The position numbers and the translations under genes are program-made. Under the pieces are notes generated by a model. The model saw only the letters and a program-made list of their open reading frames with translations, did not search any database and was not told the origin of the DNA. This document shows positions 29,358 to 42,358 of a stretch of 64,000 nt of DNA, one piece after another. Each line of letters opens with the position of its first letter. The stretch's first letter is position 1. The stretch comes from Liolophura sinensis (taxonomy: Eukaryota > Mollusca > Polyplacophora > Chitonida > Chitonidae): contig NC_088295.1 of NCBI RefSeq assembly GCF_032854445.1, positions 68,913,058 through 68,977,057 on the forward strand. The letters are read 5' to 3'.

Positions 29358-32300
29358 TGTTTCTTATCCGTGTTTGTAATTCCACTTAACACAGGGTTAT
29401 AGAAACTGTATCTGTGTTGAAAAAATCTCAAAATTGAAAAAAAAAATGCATTCAAAGCATAACTGGGATATACAATTTTGCTTAGGGGCAACTTATAGAT
29501 TAACTCCTTGGTACACGATTTGGTTACTGGTTAAAAACATACGCGTCTACAGAACAGAGTGACTTCCAGCATCATTGAAAGTGTTAATTATTTCTCTTTT
29601 TATGACTCCATCCTAATGTCTTAGTTTCTTAGTTCATTGGCGGTTTGAGCTGCACACACTCTAAGATATGTGTGAATGACCTAAACACAAAGCCCCACAC
29701 AATCTTGCTTTCACTTTTAAGCACATAGTTGGCTAAACATGTAATGAGAAAAGGTGTTTAGGTGGAAATGTGGAGGCATTAAACCTGTTGATGGCACAAA
29801 ATATTTTTTCTCCGTGAATCCTAAACATGTTTATCCACAAAAGCTAAACATGTTTTATACCTATGCACAAAGCAACTGCAAACCTCCACGCATTACCCCC
29901 TTTCATTTTTTTAACATGTCATGGTCTAAACATAAATAAAAAGAAGGTGCTTTGCTTGTTCTACTGTGGAATTATCTTCATTCAAATTAGTATTTAAGGA
30001 AGGTTTGTAAAAGTATGCAACATTTAGCCCTTTAATATAAAGCAATGAAGTAATGTTGAAAATGACATTAAACCGTAGCTAACAAACAGATCTCTTACAA
30101 GACTTACAACCACTCTACGTGAATAGTACACCACTATTGTACTCCAAACAATGTCCAATCACAGGATTGTTTTTGCTGTGAGTTAGTGTTTTCATATAAT
30201 AACGAAATAATTAATGCAATAGGAAAATAAAAACGGACCAAAAGATATCATGAATGGAACTTTTAATCATGTGAAAGTAATGAATAAACATTTGCACGGA
30301 ACCATATTACTATGGAAACAACGATACTAACGAGGGATACATGCCTACTCTGTTCACCTAAACTGAAGCTTAAATTAATACATTTATATGCAGTAAACAG
30401 AATGTAATAATGTACATGCATTTTGTGCACAATCCCTAACCTCAATAGGTGTCAGTCTGCAACTATAATGTTTCCAGACATATTTCAGAAACATATAACT
30501 CGTAGACATTGTCAAGGAAAACATTATTTGCAGGTAATTAACTACTGAAACTATAAGTCTTGTCCTGATATTGTGATAATGAACTTTGTATGCCACAATT
30601 TACCACCCTCACAAATCCTACATCACGTTCGCTTTGCTACAGTAGGACCCTTGGTTGAGGTGAACACTGCAGGTACGTGCTGGTTGACTCAGTTACAGGT
30701 TAGCCTTCACTAGGTCAATCACTGAAATCTCTCAGGCTCAGCGCATATCTTCAGTCACATGTCATGTTGTTCCTATAGAAATCCTAGGGTGATTGTCGGT
30801 CAAAGGTGCTTACTTACGACGGATAATCAAATTAGCCACAGCACCGCCTTTGCTCTAGCACTTCATTAGTTGAAGTGTACTACGTATATTTGAACTGAAC
30901 CCAAATTACCGATGAAAGATGCCGGAGCCAACCCTGAAGAGATGAAGAAATGTGACGTTAAAAACTTTCAACACAATGTATGTGATAAAGAACAGCCAAT
31001 ACAAAACAAGATATAAACACTGAATATTGTAATCCATGAAATTATGCTATAAACATGTGCCAAAGCAGTCACCAGCATTAAGAATTAACATGTTTCTGGT
31101 ATCTGTTGTTAGATGGAATTATCAGATGTAACTTACTGGTAACATACAGTAAAATTGTTTATTGTTGGTAAATATCTTACTAATTTAAAGAGCCATCTGG
31201 CATGGAATTTATTAGCTTGTATGATTACTGTGCGGTATATGCACAAATAGCATCTCACAAAATTCTCAATCTTCAGTAAATTTTGCTTATTCATTATGTG
31301 ACCTGTCAAACCCTTTCATGTGTCTCCAATGTGTGCTAATCATCCACCCCACATTTAGAGTGTGCGATATTTTATTCGAACTACATTGTCTTGCAGTTAT
31401 TCAGCTGCTTGGAAAATTAATTATGGTTGATTATTCTAAATCGTTTTGTTTACATGAAAGTCACTAGATCCTTTTACAATTAACGGGAATCCAGATGTTA
31501 GGATTATAATAAGTGATACTCCTTACAGCACTTCTGGAATACCTTTGTCCCATTCATATAGATAACGTGTCACATTTATTAACATAATTACAGAGCAAAA
31601 CAATGAACAAGAATGGAATTTTTTGCGCACAGGCTCTGTGGAGTTCTCTGTTGTATGATGTGACAGAATGCCAAGTCGGGACAAGTTGACGCGCCTACGT
31701 TGTGTCTTGTCGAGGACAGGGTCGACCCGGGCCATTTTAAGGTTGAGTTGAGGGTAACCTTCATTAATGCCGGTGTCAAATCTTACAGAACGAAATAGCA
31801 AAATCACTTGACACTAGATCTCTCCTGTTCATTGAAGAGCAATGAAGAGAAAAGCAAAAAAAAAACTGAACGAATACACGGTTGACCGTCCCCATCGGTA
31901 ATGAAGTCACAGAAAGGCAGGAAAATCATCGTCTTAACTGTCCTGGGGGGGCTTGCTGAAAATTGAATAGCTCCTGGAGTCGAATTACTTCCCCTGCCTG
32001 AGCTGGCATAGCTTTCAACCAATCCATGAAACTAAGACTGCCAACAAATTAAAGGGAAGTAAAGTAAGAATGAACAACCGATCAGTCGGAACGGGGCTAG
32101 TTTCATAAACCTACGTCAAACTTGTCAAAATCTATAGAACGTGTCAGAAATTTATGACCGCCCCTCGGGAAGATACCGTTAGAACGCTGGTGTCTTCTCG
32201 AGGAAATTGGAAACCAGAAAACAACCACTGGGCCAATTAATAGTGGTAAACCTCAGATCCACGTTCTGTAAACGTTTTCTTTTGTTCTCCGTGTAGCGAT

Positions 32301-33689
32301 TCACCCAATGAGCGCATAACAGCACTAAGTAAGAAACATTCTATAGCGTCACATCACTCGCAACAGCACGCCGCTTAATCCTGAAGCAGTTTCTTTTCTG
32401 GCTTTAACTTTCTATAACGAAATACTTTTTGCAAAGTTTTTGGTAACTTTTGAAGCCATTGATTACATGTGCCAGCAACAGCAACTTAAGTTATCAGTTG
32501 TTTTTATCCTCAGCGAGAACTACCTTTAGCAGTCTTTGGGACCAACATACATAGCACATTTGCCATCACTCATAGGACATTTCTCATTGACGACAAGTGC
32601 TGCCGCACGGGGGAAGCTTCCAGTTACATATTAATTGGTAAGAAACCTTCACGTATTTTTCTTTAATTTTTTTTTCTTTTTTTACATATGAGCTCTTCGT
32701 GTTGCAGACTATAATTATAGTCATTTGAGAACAGAACATCGTTTAGAGTAAACTACTGTTGCTATTGCTTGCCGAGAAAAAACAGGATTCTGGAGGCTCT
32801 CTCTGATTCAAAGTACCGGTAATGATTTGGTTTTGGGTACCGAATAGGTCATCACTTTTTCATCACAAAAAAATTTAGACCACTTCATGTCGATTCGGTG
32901 TTAACCCATATCACAAAAGTAGTATAATGGATTAAATTTTTAATATTCAACGAACGTTCAATATTTTAAGTGATCATACACATCATATATTGCTTATGAG
33001 TTTTTAAGTATCAAAAATTACCATGTCTCACAAAGAATAAGTAATTTCCTTTGGCATAACGTTTATTAGTATCATATGATGAAGTATATCGGTAATTCCA
33101 GCCAAAATAATACAAGAATCACACTTCTTAGACACGATCGTTCCAGCCGGAATCGCGTTATATGTTATACTCAATAAAAAGTTCAACCAACAGTTTCAGC
33201 TTTTTGTAAGAAAGCTGAAATTAATCTTTTCATCTTGGAAATTTTCACTGTTTGTTAATTTATTTTTGAGACAGCTACACATACGTTTCTCTCCCACTTT
33301 GAAGAGAAAACTGCTTGAATACGTGCCCGGTCATATTGTCCTAATTCGGCTAATATTTGACACGTATAAGCGCACAATAAGGTAAAATCCGGCCAATATT
33401 CGGGCTTTTAAACGTAATGGTAAATGAATTAAACGTCCTTGCAGACGGCATATTGTGACATTTACCATGCCATACACGCATAAAGCCCAGCTACTTTATC
33501 CACGGTTGAAGATGGTTTTTAGGTAACGAGTTTGTGGCGATTTCGTGCTGGCAAACAACTAAGATCTGGGAAGAGTTGATAAACAGAGTGAGTTTGAAGT
33601 GTATAATACCGCGTGATCTTGTAAACGGTTTGCACGACAAGTGCCTTCAAGTCTCACTGAACGTCATATAGAGGCACTCGGAATTCGCA

Positions 33690-33986
33690 TTAGGAAGGAG
33701 AATGCAGGGCTGCGGGCGTGGAGTGGCAGGGCGATATTCCCGTCGATCCTCCATGCGAGAATGTAGTGGTGATTTCCCCTGACATATGTCGTGTCGATAT
33801 CAGTCGCCGGAAGTACCCTTCACACAACCGAATCGAGGAAAACACTCGCTTTGTTACCATGGAGACGTTATCGAGAACATTTCCTGTGAAAGGGTCGGCG
33901 TGGTCAGACTCGAGTCTTTCTCCATCTGCGGGATTAATCCGCCATTTCATCTGCAAGTGAGAATTGTAAGAGAAAATTTACAATAA
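33690..33986. promoter_or_regulatory. GC-richer block with RFX and K50-homeodomain motifs
   Basis: This block stands out from AT-rich flanks. It contains GTTACCATGGAGAC (33853-33866), one base short of an RFX X-box palindrome, and GGATTAATCC (33931-33940), a perfect palindrome of the TAATCC site used by Otx/Gsc/Pitx-type homeodomains. Long open frames on both strands (33690-33956 minus, 33718-33960 and 33786-33986 plus) show no family resemblance. A cis-regulatory element is a reasonable guess; an unrecognised exon is the alternative. Confidence 0.3.
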
Positions 33987-34128
33987 AGATAAAAACAATA
34001 ATGTCCTGTTTTGTGTTGAGTTTATTATTGCTTCTTTCCAAAATAAAACTGTTTCTGTTTTGTCAGGAGTGAACAATATATACAAGCATTATAAAAGTAA
34101 TATTTCAAACATTGTACATGTAGAAGTC

Positions 34129-34352
34129 CAGGTCCCGGGATCACGAAGCGATCTTAGACTTAAGTCAAAATTTCAGATCACTTTAAAATTGTTATTTCTT
34201 ACGTAACAAGGTCACAATATTGTTTAACCACGTAAATCGTGAGTAAATTATTGTAAAACAAATTTCAGCTAAAATAACGGAAAAGGACATACCAAGTTTT
34301 ATGACTGAAATTTTAATTTTAGTCTAAGATCGCTTCGTGATCCCGCGGCCTG
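34129..34352. mobile_element. MITE-like element with 48-bp terminal inverted repeats
   Basis: The left arm (34129-34176) and the right arm (34305-34352) are inverted copies agreeing at about 43 of 48 positions, including GATCACGAAGCGATCTTAGA. The 128-bp centre is AT-rich and non-coding. Size and structure fit a non-autonomous DNA transposon. The ends read CAGG...CCTG. No clear target-site duplication is visible, and no second copy was noticed here, so the superfamily stays open. Confidence 0.75.
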
Positions 34353-34851
34353 AACATCACTTTCAGGTTTTCACCTTTAAGTTTAGGTATCTACTTTTAC
34401 TCTAATTAGTATGAAGAAATCTTTCGTCCATTGTGCGTGACTGTACTACAAATTGTAATTCAATTTTCAAAACATCTGGCTTTTGCGTCCTCTCTGTTTG
34501 CATAGAGAAGACATTATACCGGCCAAGCTGTGTTGAGGCGTAAGCCTCCATATAGGACCATACATCAAAATAACCGTTCAAGCCCGATGATCGAGTTTAC
34601 ATTCCGAAATAAAAAGAGAAAAGATTTGCCTCGCTTTCTACAAAGCAAGGACTTCATAGAGATTACCTACCCAGAAATAAATTGACAGTGTATCACCCCG
34701 ATGCCCCCGCACTGTCCCTGTTCCAGGTAAGCTGCCTACCTGTAGATAGATTGATGAGGTGTGCTTAAGCCTATATATGGACAGGTGAAAGCTATATTCC
34801 GTGATAACATGATTAATATAGTGGGTCAGTTTGTAAATGCCAAGCATCTGA

Positions 34852-34866
34852 GGGGGGGGGGGGGGG
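34852..34866 (+). repeat. Poly(G) run of 15
   Basis: Fifteen consecutive G between CTGA and CGCAAAA. Its exact length is prone to sequencing error. Confidence 0.85.
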
Positions 34867-35552
34867 CGCAAAAATATGTATTAATTTACATGGAATAGAC
34901 GAATATATATACTTTTATTTATCGTCTAACCATATATTTCCTCAACCATCTTATGTTCAAATAGACTTATTTATTAGCCGCATTATTTATCATGCTTTAT
35001 TATTTTCATGTTTCTAATGAGCCGTTATTGCGCTAGCAAGGGCAACAGAGGTGATCCCAGTTATGCTAAGGTTATCCACTGAGAGCTTCCTGGCGGGTCG
35101 AAGAGCCGTGAATTCCACAGTTAGTCCCCAAGACGGGTCGACTTAAACACAACAAAACAAACACTCTTAACTATTATTACCTAACGCGTGTGTATATTTA
35201 TCAGGTCTTCTTGTCATATACAGCCCTAGGTAATACACACGGAGTAAAGGAATGTCCATACCACTTTCAGGATGAAAACACACTTATAAAACCTGTCTCT
35301 TATTTATAACCCTGTTCCCTGATGTAATTTTGTTCTCCATGGGACCGAAGGAGAAAGCCGAAGAGCCCGAGGTTAACAACCAAACTTTGGCAATTTACCG
35401 ACAAACTTTCGGATTATTCTCCACGATGTGGCGAACAAGGCATTTATGGTTTTCAATGAATGTAACTTATTCAAAGACAGGGTAAATTAACCAACAATGC
35501 AATCATGTTTTGTCACCAAGTCTCAGCGAACATTGTGAGTTGAGAGAGACAT

Positions 35553-35640
35553 GAAGTTCCCCGGGATTGAACCCCATCTTGTGTGTACGATTGAGTGGCT
35601 ACGAATTGATCGCACAACTTGCCACAAAAAACCACAAGCA
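35553..35640 (-). repeat. tRNA-like fragment on the minus strand
   Basis: On the minus strand, GGGGTTCAATCCCGGGG is a near-ideal B box/T-arm. The rest does not fold into an obvious complete tRNA, so it is called a tRNA-derived repeat head. Confidence 0.4.
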
Positions 35641-36476
35641 GAGATCGTGTCTAAAAATAAGTGTCTTAAAAACATTTATGCCGTTTGGAAAACTTGCATT
35701 GGAACCAAACAACTCCTCCCAACATGCTTATTTAGTTTTTCCCAGTGCCATTCTGCGCTTAAAAATATAGTCCTCGTCTTAATAGTGTAAAAATTACTTC
35801 ATTATGCATATGTTGTATTAACAAAGCTCATTATGCGAACAAAACACGAGAGCTCATCTGTGGTTGTTTTACAGGGTCAAAGATCAGATAACGATTTTAT
35901 TGGCAATTTTGTTTTGACAACACCTAAACAGTATGCATGTGTTTAGCAGACACAAAGAGACACCTTACTGCGCCCTCACTGTCACTTGCTTCAACGGACA
36001 TACTCAACAATGTCAGCTTTAACAGTGGATAGCTGTTATCGCGCTTTTCGCCTCTGTATAACAACTATATCCACAACGATAGCAAAATTGTTTATAAAAT
36101 ATCTTTTATTATTAAGTCTGTGTCGAGAATAAGACTGAGTCAGGTGGGAATGATTCGCGGGTGCAGTGATAAGACCATACTGTGGTTAGGAGGGAGTAAG
36201 CTATATGTCGGGGAGTGGCATGGCATCAGTATTGGTATTCCCTACCATTGTAGAGGAAACTCAGCACTATCTCCCCCATCTGAAAAGCAAAAGCCCCTAT
36301 GTGGACTATAATCATATAATTCGACATTTTTATAGGCGTGTCAAACACTCTAATTGTTTCTTCTGTTCTCTGCCAGAAAATGTTGCAATAATTAAAACAC
36401 GCAACAGTATTCCAACTCACATTAAACATCTATTACAGTATACTGTGATATATTACAGGTTCGTACAATACTGTAC

Positions 36477-36681
36477 TGTATACTCAGGTATGCAGGCAAG
36501 AACGTGCAACACGGTATCCCGAGAGTTTAGTGCGGGAACGCACAATATATGTGCTGTATACTCAGGTATGCCGCAAGAACGTGCAACACGGTATCCCGAG
36601 AATTAGTGCGGAAACGCACAATTTATGTGCTGTATACTCAGGTATGCAGCAAGAACGTGCAACGCGTATCCTGCGAGTTAC
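36477..36681. repeat. 77-bp tandem satellite, about 2.7 copies
   Basis: Units begin TGTATACTCAGGTATGC at 36477, 36555 and 36631 (spacing 78 and 76). Each contains CAAGAACGTGCAAC, and the first two contain CACGGTATCCCGAGA and ACGCACAATwTATGTGC. High similarity between units suggests recent duplication. Diverged pieces (GCAAGAACGTACAAC) continue to about 36715. Confidence 0.9.
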
Positions 36682-39600
36682 AATACGTGTAGGGATGAAG
36701 CAAGAACGTACAACAGAGTATGTTATGTTACATACTCGTACAAAACTGTACACTCAGCTGGAAAGCACCACACCATGTGGAGACAAAGCAATCAATTGAG
36801 CAATATAAATAGCCACTTATAACGTTTCCAGTGTTGTTTTCACGCGTATTAATCACATTGGTTTTTCCTCGTATTTGTTATTTAACCATTGTGACGTAAA
36901 TGGCTTTAATATAAACAAGTATCATTTTACAAGATGTTGATTATCTTGTACATTTTCTGCAAGATCTCCTCTAACTTTTTGAGTACCTCACCAGCCTTTC
37001 AGTTTTCCACAATTTTGACAGCTCTGATAAAATTAATCATTAACGAGATAAGACATTATTTAGATGAAGTTTGTTGACATGATAAGATGTTGAATCCCGT
37101 CATTGTAAAGTATAGACAGTGTATTAGTGTGCGTGCGTATAAAGGCGTGTTGTATGTTGTATTGTAAGTGATAAGTTTGTATAGTGACGGGGACTGTAAA
37201 GTCGCCCACATGTCGAGTGGCCGGTTACCAAATCTCAAGTGCGTATAATGTCAGACTGATCACCGGCATGCAGGTAGACAGAACGGTTACACTTCACCTA
37301 CAGCCCACGACGGACGTGCGATACTGGACTGGGAGGACAGGGGCAATTTGCCTCTCGCGGATACAGGAGGAGGTGTTAAGATTCCCACCGTCCCCTCCCC
37401 GCCGGCTTTTCTGGAGGGTGTCAAAGACTACAGAGATATAGATAAGGACGATAAGCGCGCTGCAGGGCTGTGACAGGCGGGTGGAAGGGGCACCAATCGC
37501 TGGCTTGTTTGTACCTGTAATCAATAGAAAATCAAGCCCTTTATCTCCCCTCCGTGTGGATACGGACAGAGCCACAGGACGGCCCAGTGAAAACAATTAT
37601 GTGCCTTATTGACAGGGAATGGTTAAGACCAAACCATTTCAAAGTTCAGTTTACTCGGTGATAACCGGCACATCGACTATTCTTGCTTTCTGGCTTGTTC
37701 GAGTGTTAGTTATTGTCAGGCGGCACGGGAACAGGTAGACGTTTAGGGAGGGTGTCCTGGGCGACCGCAGGGCGTGTACAGAGATACCTACAGCGTATGG
37801 GGCCGACCACTGTGCGCGGGCTTCTAAACCATAACTGATCCTGGGAGAAAGGTGTAGTATAAAAGTGACCTGCCCTGCAGTCTGAGCTCTGATATGGCGA
37901 TTTGTACCTGAGGCTATAGCATCACTCGCAGACAATCCGACCAAAGCGGTAACCAATGCGGGACAGAGGTAAAATTTCCCCTTATTATTACACTATAAAA
38001 CAATTACAACGAATTATGCCCGAAAATGTAAAAAAAACAACAAGCTTTCATGAACCCTTTTTGTGAAATTTTGTCTGATTTTGATTTTTGTGCGATGAAC
38101 GATACTACTCATAGACGATTAGGGCATTGCTGAAAACCTAGGCTAAATTGTAGTAAATGAAAGTGCTTTTAGGTTTAACTTAATGTTTTGTTTCATTATC
38201 TCACTTTATCAAATTTATAAAAATTTCTTCTAGTATTATTTGCAAACAAACTTACGCAATTTTCAACATTTCATCACAATTAAAGTTAATGATTGCCTTA
38301 AAACCGCCGGTACTAATTATCCCTTATATAATATGAAATATTTATTTGAACTCAGAATAAATGGCTGATCAGAAGTGGAGAGTAAATTTTTTATTCATAT
38401 CATGTCATTTCATAAAATTTTAAAGAACAAGTTTTGAGAATTATTGTTTTGTTTTTTGGGGGGTTTTTTGTTTTTGGTAAGAAATCATTTATTGTAGTTT
38501 AACAATGCCCACTAATTCAAGGGTATGTTGATTTTCATCTGGTTGTACTATACCGTTTTGTTGTTTAGCCCTGCTGTTGACGCTTTTATGATCTTTCGGT
38601 AGCTACCTACCGTTAAAGATGGCTTTTTAATTGCCAGCCTCTGAGGATTGCTAAAAAAAATGTTAAATTAAAAGATTTGTATAGGAAAGTCTGGGAGCCA
38701 AATCTGGTGGACTATCTTTGGTTATTGATGTTGGAATCATTGTCGTGATGCTGTTATTGTGGGTAGCGCGTGGTCTCCAGGGATTTGATTAACAACTCTA
38801 TACAGCCAGGAACAAGAACTATCTCTAGTCGGCATCTTGAAATCGCTGATGTTCAAATTAGATTTTCTCATACTGGCCACGCTTTCCGTGCAGACCACCT
38901 CCATTTATCGCAAATGTTTATCTCATTCTTTTCACCTTCGATCATGGATGAGAAAAACCAAAATAACTCGCCTTTTATTTCTTAATGACCCACAACAGCT
39001 TGATCGGCGTCACAAAACAAGTTAAGTGTCGTTTCCTTAGTTCAGTAACATATGGAGGGTTGGAGGGCGTTTCTTTACCCTGACTGTCCTTGTGTACCCC
39101 CATTGTCTCCATAATACGGCTTCACCCCTGGGGAACGGTTAGGGTACCACTTTAAGGATCTTCGTTCTCTGACTGTGAACTTTTAACTACTTACATAACA
39201 CATCATTTGCAAACGTGGGAAGTTCGCCGAAAATCGTGCACAATTTGTTATAAGTCAAGATTTCCTTTTTATCAGAATGACACCTCAAGAACTGTATATT
39301 ACATGTATGTAATTATGGGTTACTTGAGTCATTAATGGATAAATTTCTTTGTGTTATCTGACTTCCTCTGAATGGATGTTTGGCTCCAATTCACAGATCT
39401 GTCTAGTTTAATAGGTATGTACATGTGTAATTAACCTCACTGCAAGTAACATGGTATGTGTAACCTGTCACTGGTATTACTTCAGGTTTTGAGAAAAAAT
39501 AGATGTCGGCTTAATACAGGCCAAAATAAACTAATACTGCTCAATAATTTGGGTTACCACGGGATTTTTGTCCATCCGGAAATTTGCTAAACCTGAGCTT

Positions 39601-40196
39601 CGTCATACTTGTTCAACAAATTAATGTTCAACAAATAATTTATTCCTAAACTTGTGTCATAGGGGAAACAGCATTCTATAACCTTACAATACCATTTATT
39701 TTTCGCATAACACTAAATGAAATATAATTATGTATTATGTTTTTCTGATTATATTATTCCATTGAACTACTATGAAAAATGCTCTTAAGATTTATTGTTA
39801 AGATTTTCATAAATACACTGACTCAATTTTGAATCAGTACATTTATATTTCCAACTGATTTTTAAGAATATTACAACATGTAAATGGCCATTCATATATA
39901 TTGTTGTAGGAATACACGATTACTTTCGAATAATATATAAATATAATACAAAATGCCAAAAACTGTTTGAATATGGTAAATCTATTCTTACAGATTTTAA
40001 GACCATTGCCGAAATTGAAAGAGTGCAAATACGCTGTGAAAATATATTCTGCTGCATTTACCATAATTAATTATAACTTCACAAATTTGAGGACTTTGTT
40101 GACTTTCTTCTGTAGTGCTTTTTCGGCTAACAGGATAACGGTTTGCACAATGCAAGTGATTCATTGCCATGAATTTTCAAAACACTACTTTTCTGT

Positions 40197-40415
40197 ATGA
40201 CACAAATTGACGATATTTGTGACGGGATCAGAACTGTTATAGAGGCAGTCCCCCTCGGCGCCAAGGAGTGTGCACAAAGCTGTTACAAAATGGCTGTGTT
40301 CGTTGTGTGCGGCAAACATAACCCTTTTGTCAATGACTTAATCCCTGTGTTGGTAAACTGCCTTCCCACATACACACACGTGCCACATCCCACCAACCGT
40401 GACCGCGTACAGTAA
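40197..40415 (+). CDS. Unrecognised small open frame upstream of PRDM1
   Basis: A 72-codon frame starting with ATG (MTQIDDICDGIRTVIEAVPL, then GAKECAQSCYKMAVFVVCGK). Its composition is protein-like and Cys-containing, but no family or splice evidence supports it. A donor-like GGTAAACTG lies near 40350, so a 5' exon of the downstream gene is conceivable. It is probably chance. Confidence 0.15.
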   Translation: MTQIDDICDGIRTVIEAVPLGAKECAQSCYKMAVFVVCGKHNPFVNDLIPVLVNCLPTYTHVPHPTNRDRVQ

Positions 40416-40574
40416 TTAATTATCTATAGATTAAAGAAATAAATTTACATGTGTCGAAAATGATGAAAAAATAAAGCATTTTGACTGACACCGTAGTGGT
40501 AAAATTGAAATAAAATTCCAGCTTATCGTCACTGCAGATGCTGTGCTCCCTTACGCTTAACGAGAAATAATTTC

Positions 40575-40650
40575 ATTTGACGGCGGTCAGCATTATGATT
40601 GGAAGAAACCGGGCAGAGACCGAGGGAAAACCAAAACTTCTGCAGGGTGC
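40575..40650 (-). repeat. SINE family 1 core, minus strand
   Basis: The minus strand reads CTCTGCCCGGTTTCTTCCAA then TCATAATGCTGACCGCCGTC, matching the CTCTGCCCGGTTTC...CATAATGCTGGCCGCCGTC core of the 9079 copy. Confidence 0.7.
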
Positions 40651-41404
40651 GGTGGTTAAACGTACCGTACATGCTCCTTGCGATATGCTTATTGTCCTTG
40701 AGATACAACACATGTTTAATTCTGATAAGTAATCATGAATTGAACAGGTATTTCCTATGGACATAAAGCCATCTCCCGTCTACAGTAGGAAGAATATAGT
40801 CATGTGATAAATATAAGGAAGAACCTGATATACATAAGCACTGTATACTTATATGACCCGGATTACCCGTAAACACCTTTGTAATCTGCTTTTGCGAACT
40901 GCATTTCATCCAGATGTACAATGTTAAAGTCAATATAATACAATCTGCGAATGTAAACTATGAAAATGGTTTAGTAGTGAATACAAAGTGATGGGTACGG
41001 CTGAATACACACGACTCTCCTCAGAGACAACAAACGGTGATTCAAACCATTGATCCGTGTATCGGTGCCCCTAAGTAGGGCTGTCCCACCCGCCACATGA
41101 CGTGGGCCGGCACTCACCTCAGCTGTCCATGAGCGAACGCGAAAAGTTTAAAAAAAACATGTGAAACCAAACGTGCCAAATGGACTGAGAATGTTAGTCA
41201 ATAAATACCTTCTGTTTTCTTCGGGGCTTTTTAGATCATCGCCGTGCAATGACATCACGAGATGAAATAAAATATACAAAATAAAATGAGTTTTCTCATG
41301 ACCGAGACTTCAAAATTCCCAGTTACGAAACCACTTTAAAATATTTCGATCTGATTTTTTCTAGTTGTATTATATCGAAGTGTTTTGTGCTAAAAATTAG
41401 AAGA

Positions 41405-41432
41405 CAGTTGTGCTATCTCAGTTGTGCTATCT
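41405..41432. repeat. 14-bp direct duplication
   Basis: CAGTTGTGCTATCT occurs twice back to back. No further structure is seen. Confidence 0.85.
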
Positions 41433-42196
41433 GAGCTAGGGACATTCGGTCAATTACTTGTATTTATTTTCATAGACTTAACTTAATATGTCATGTGGCC
41501 TAAGTCGTGAAGTTACAAAAACTGGTTTTGGAAGTTGTACGGAATGGGTCACATGGCGTATAAGAAAAGGAAGAAGATACTAGCAGGAATCGCATCTGAA
41601 ACTTATTCTCTTTAATATATTTAATAAATAGGATTTCTCATAAGGTGAAATAACATTGTATAGGCAAACTACTTTGTGAAAAGGGTTTTCCTATAATACA
41701 TCCTTTTTTTTACTTCCCTGAATGCTTTTTAATTATAGGCCTTTATTTCTGATTCACCGTTGTCTCGTCGTTGTGATTGATAATAGTACACATTTTCGCT
41801 GATATAACTAACTGTGTCATTCCTTCTAAGTGAATGGGTATATCTTCCATTTTTTTCTTTATACTGGGAGATTGCGTTGATAAATTTTATATTTGTAAGT
41901 AGATCTGGTTATTTATTTCTGGCCGACAATATTTATAGGTCAGCGTCGGTTTTGAAGGCGGAGGAATCCGGATATGGTAAAGTGGTAGCATCGCCCAGTG
42001 TCAGTTAGGTCCTTGTTATTCCCCCTTAAAATTCATTCCGAAGATGAACTTGAAAAGATTCGAACACGAAATCTAACAATGTAATTGAGCGCTGGTTAGT
42101 GGTCTGAACCCCCACGGAGTTCCCGATCCGGAAAAGCCTCGTACGCCGTAAAAAAATCACACTTCTCCACCTGTTTCTGTTGTCCTGTCAGTGACG

Positions 42197-42358
42197 ATGG
42201 GGGACGGTTGGGAAGCCGCCACTCTGAAGGAAGATGAATTCGAGGAGTTTTGCGTCTATGTTGTCAATGACAGACCATGTGACCGGGTGCTGACTAATCG
42301 AGCTCAAGCTTCACTCCCCAGAAACCTTACCCTAAAGCCATCGCAGTACAAGCCAGAT
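42197..42358 (+). CDS. PRDM1: PRDM1 coding exon 1 (recognised)
   Basis: Encodes 54 residues. FEEFCVYVVNDRPCDRV (15-31) and QASLPRNLTLK (37-47) match the N-terminal part of the vertebrate protein ('FEEKCTYIVND', 'EASLPRNL'). The frame is open upstream to a TAA at 42149-42151. The ATG has A at -3 and G at +4. The exon may instead start at 42192 behind a good acceptor, in which case this ATG is internal. The donor is GTAAGT. Confidence 0.85.

Larger units (their letters stand above)
18110..33680. other. Gene-poor interval, no recognised exon
   Basis: About 15.6 kb with no protein family recognised on either strand. It holds the repeats listed separately and one unassigned open frame near 28.2 kb. 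Blocks of higher complexity and higher GC (for example 20700-20950, 21200-21400, 22320-22560 and 26020-26550) alternate with AT-rich DNA and could be conserved noncoding elements, which cannot be tested without another genome. Confidence 0.5.

Noticed and set aside
33718..33960. 80-codon plus-strand frame as a gene
   Set aside because: Open frames exist on both strands and in two plus frames at once, which points to locally GC-rich, stop-poor DNA rather than one coding frame.
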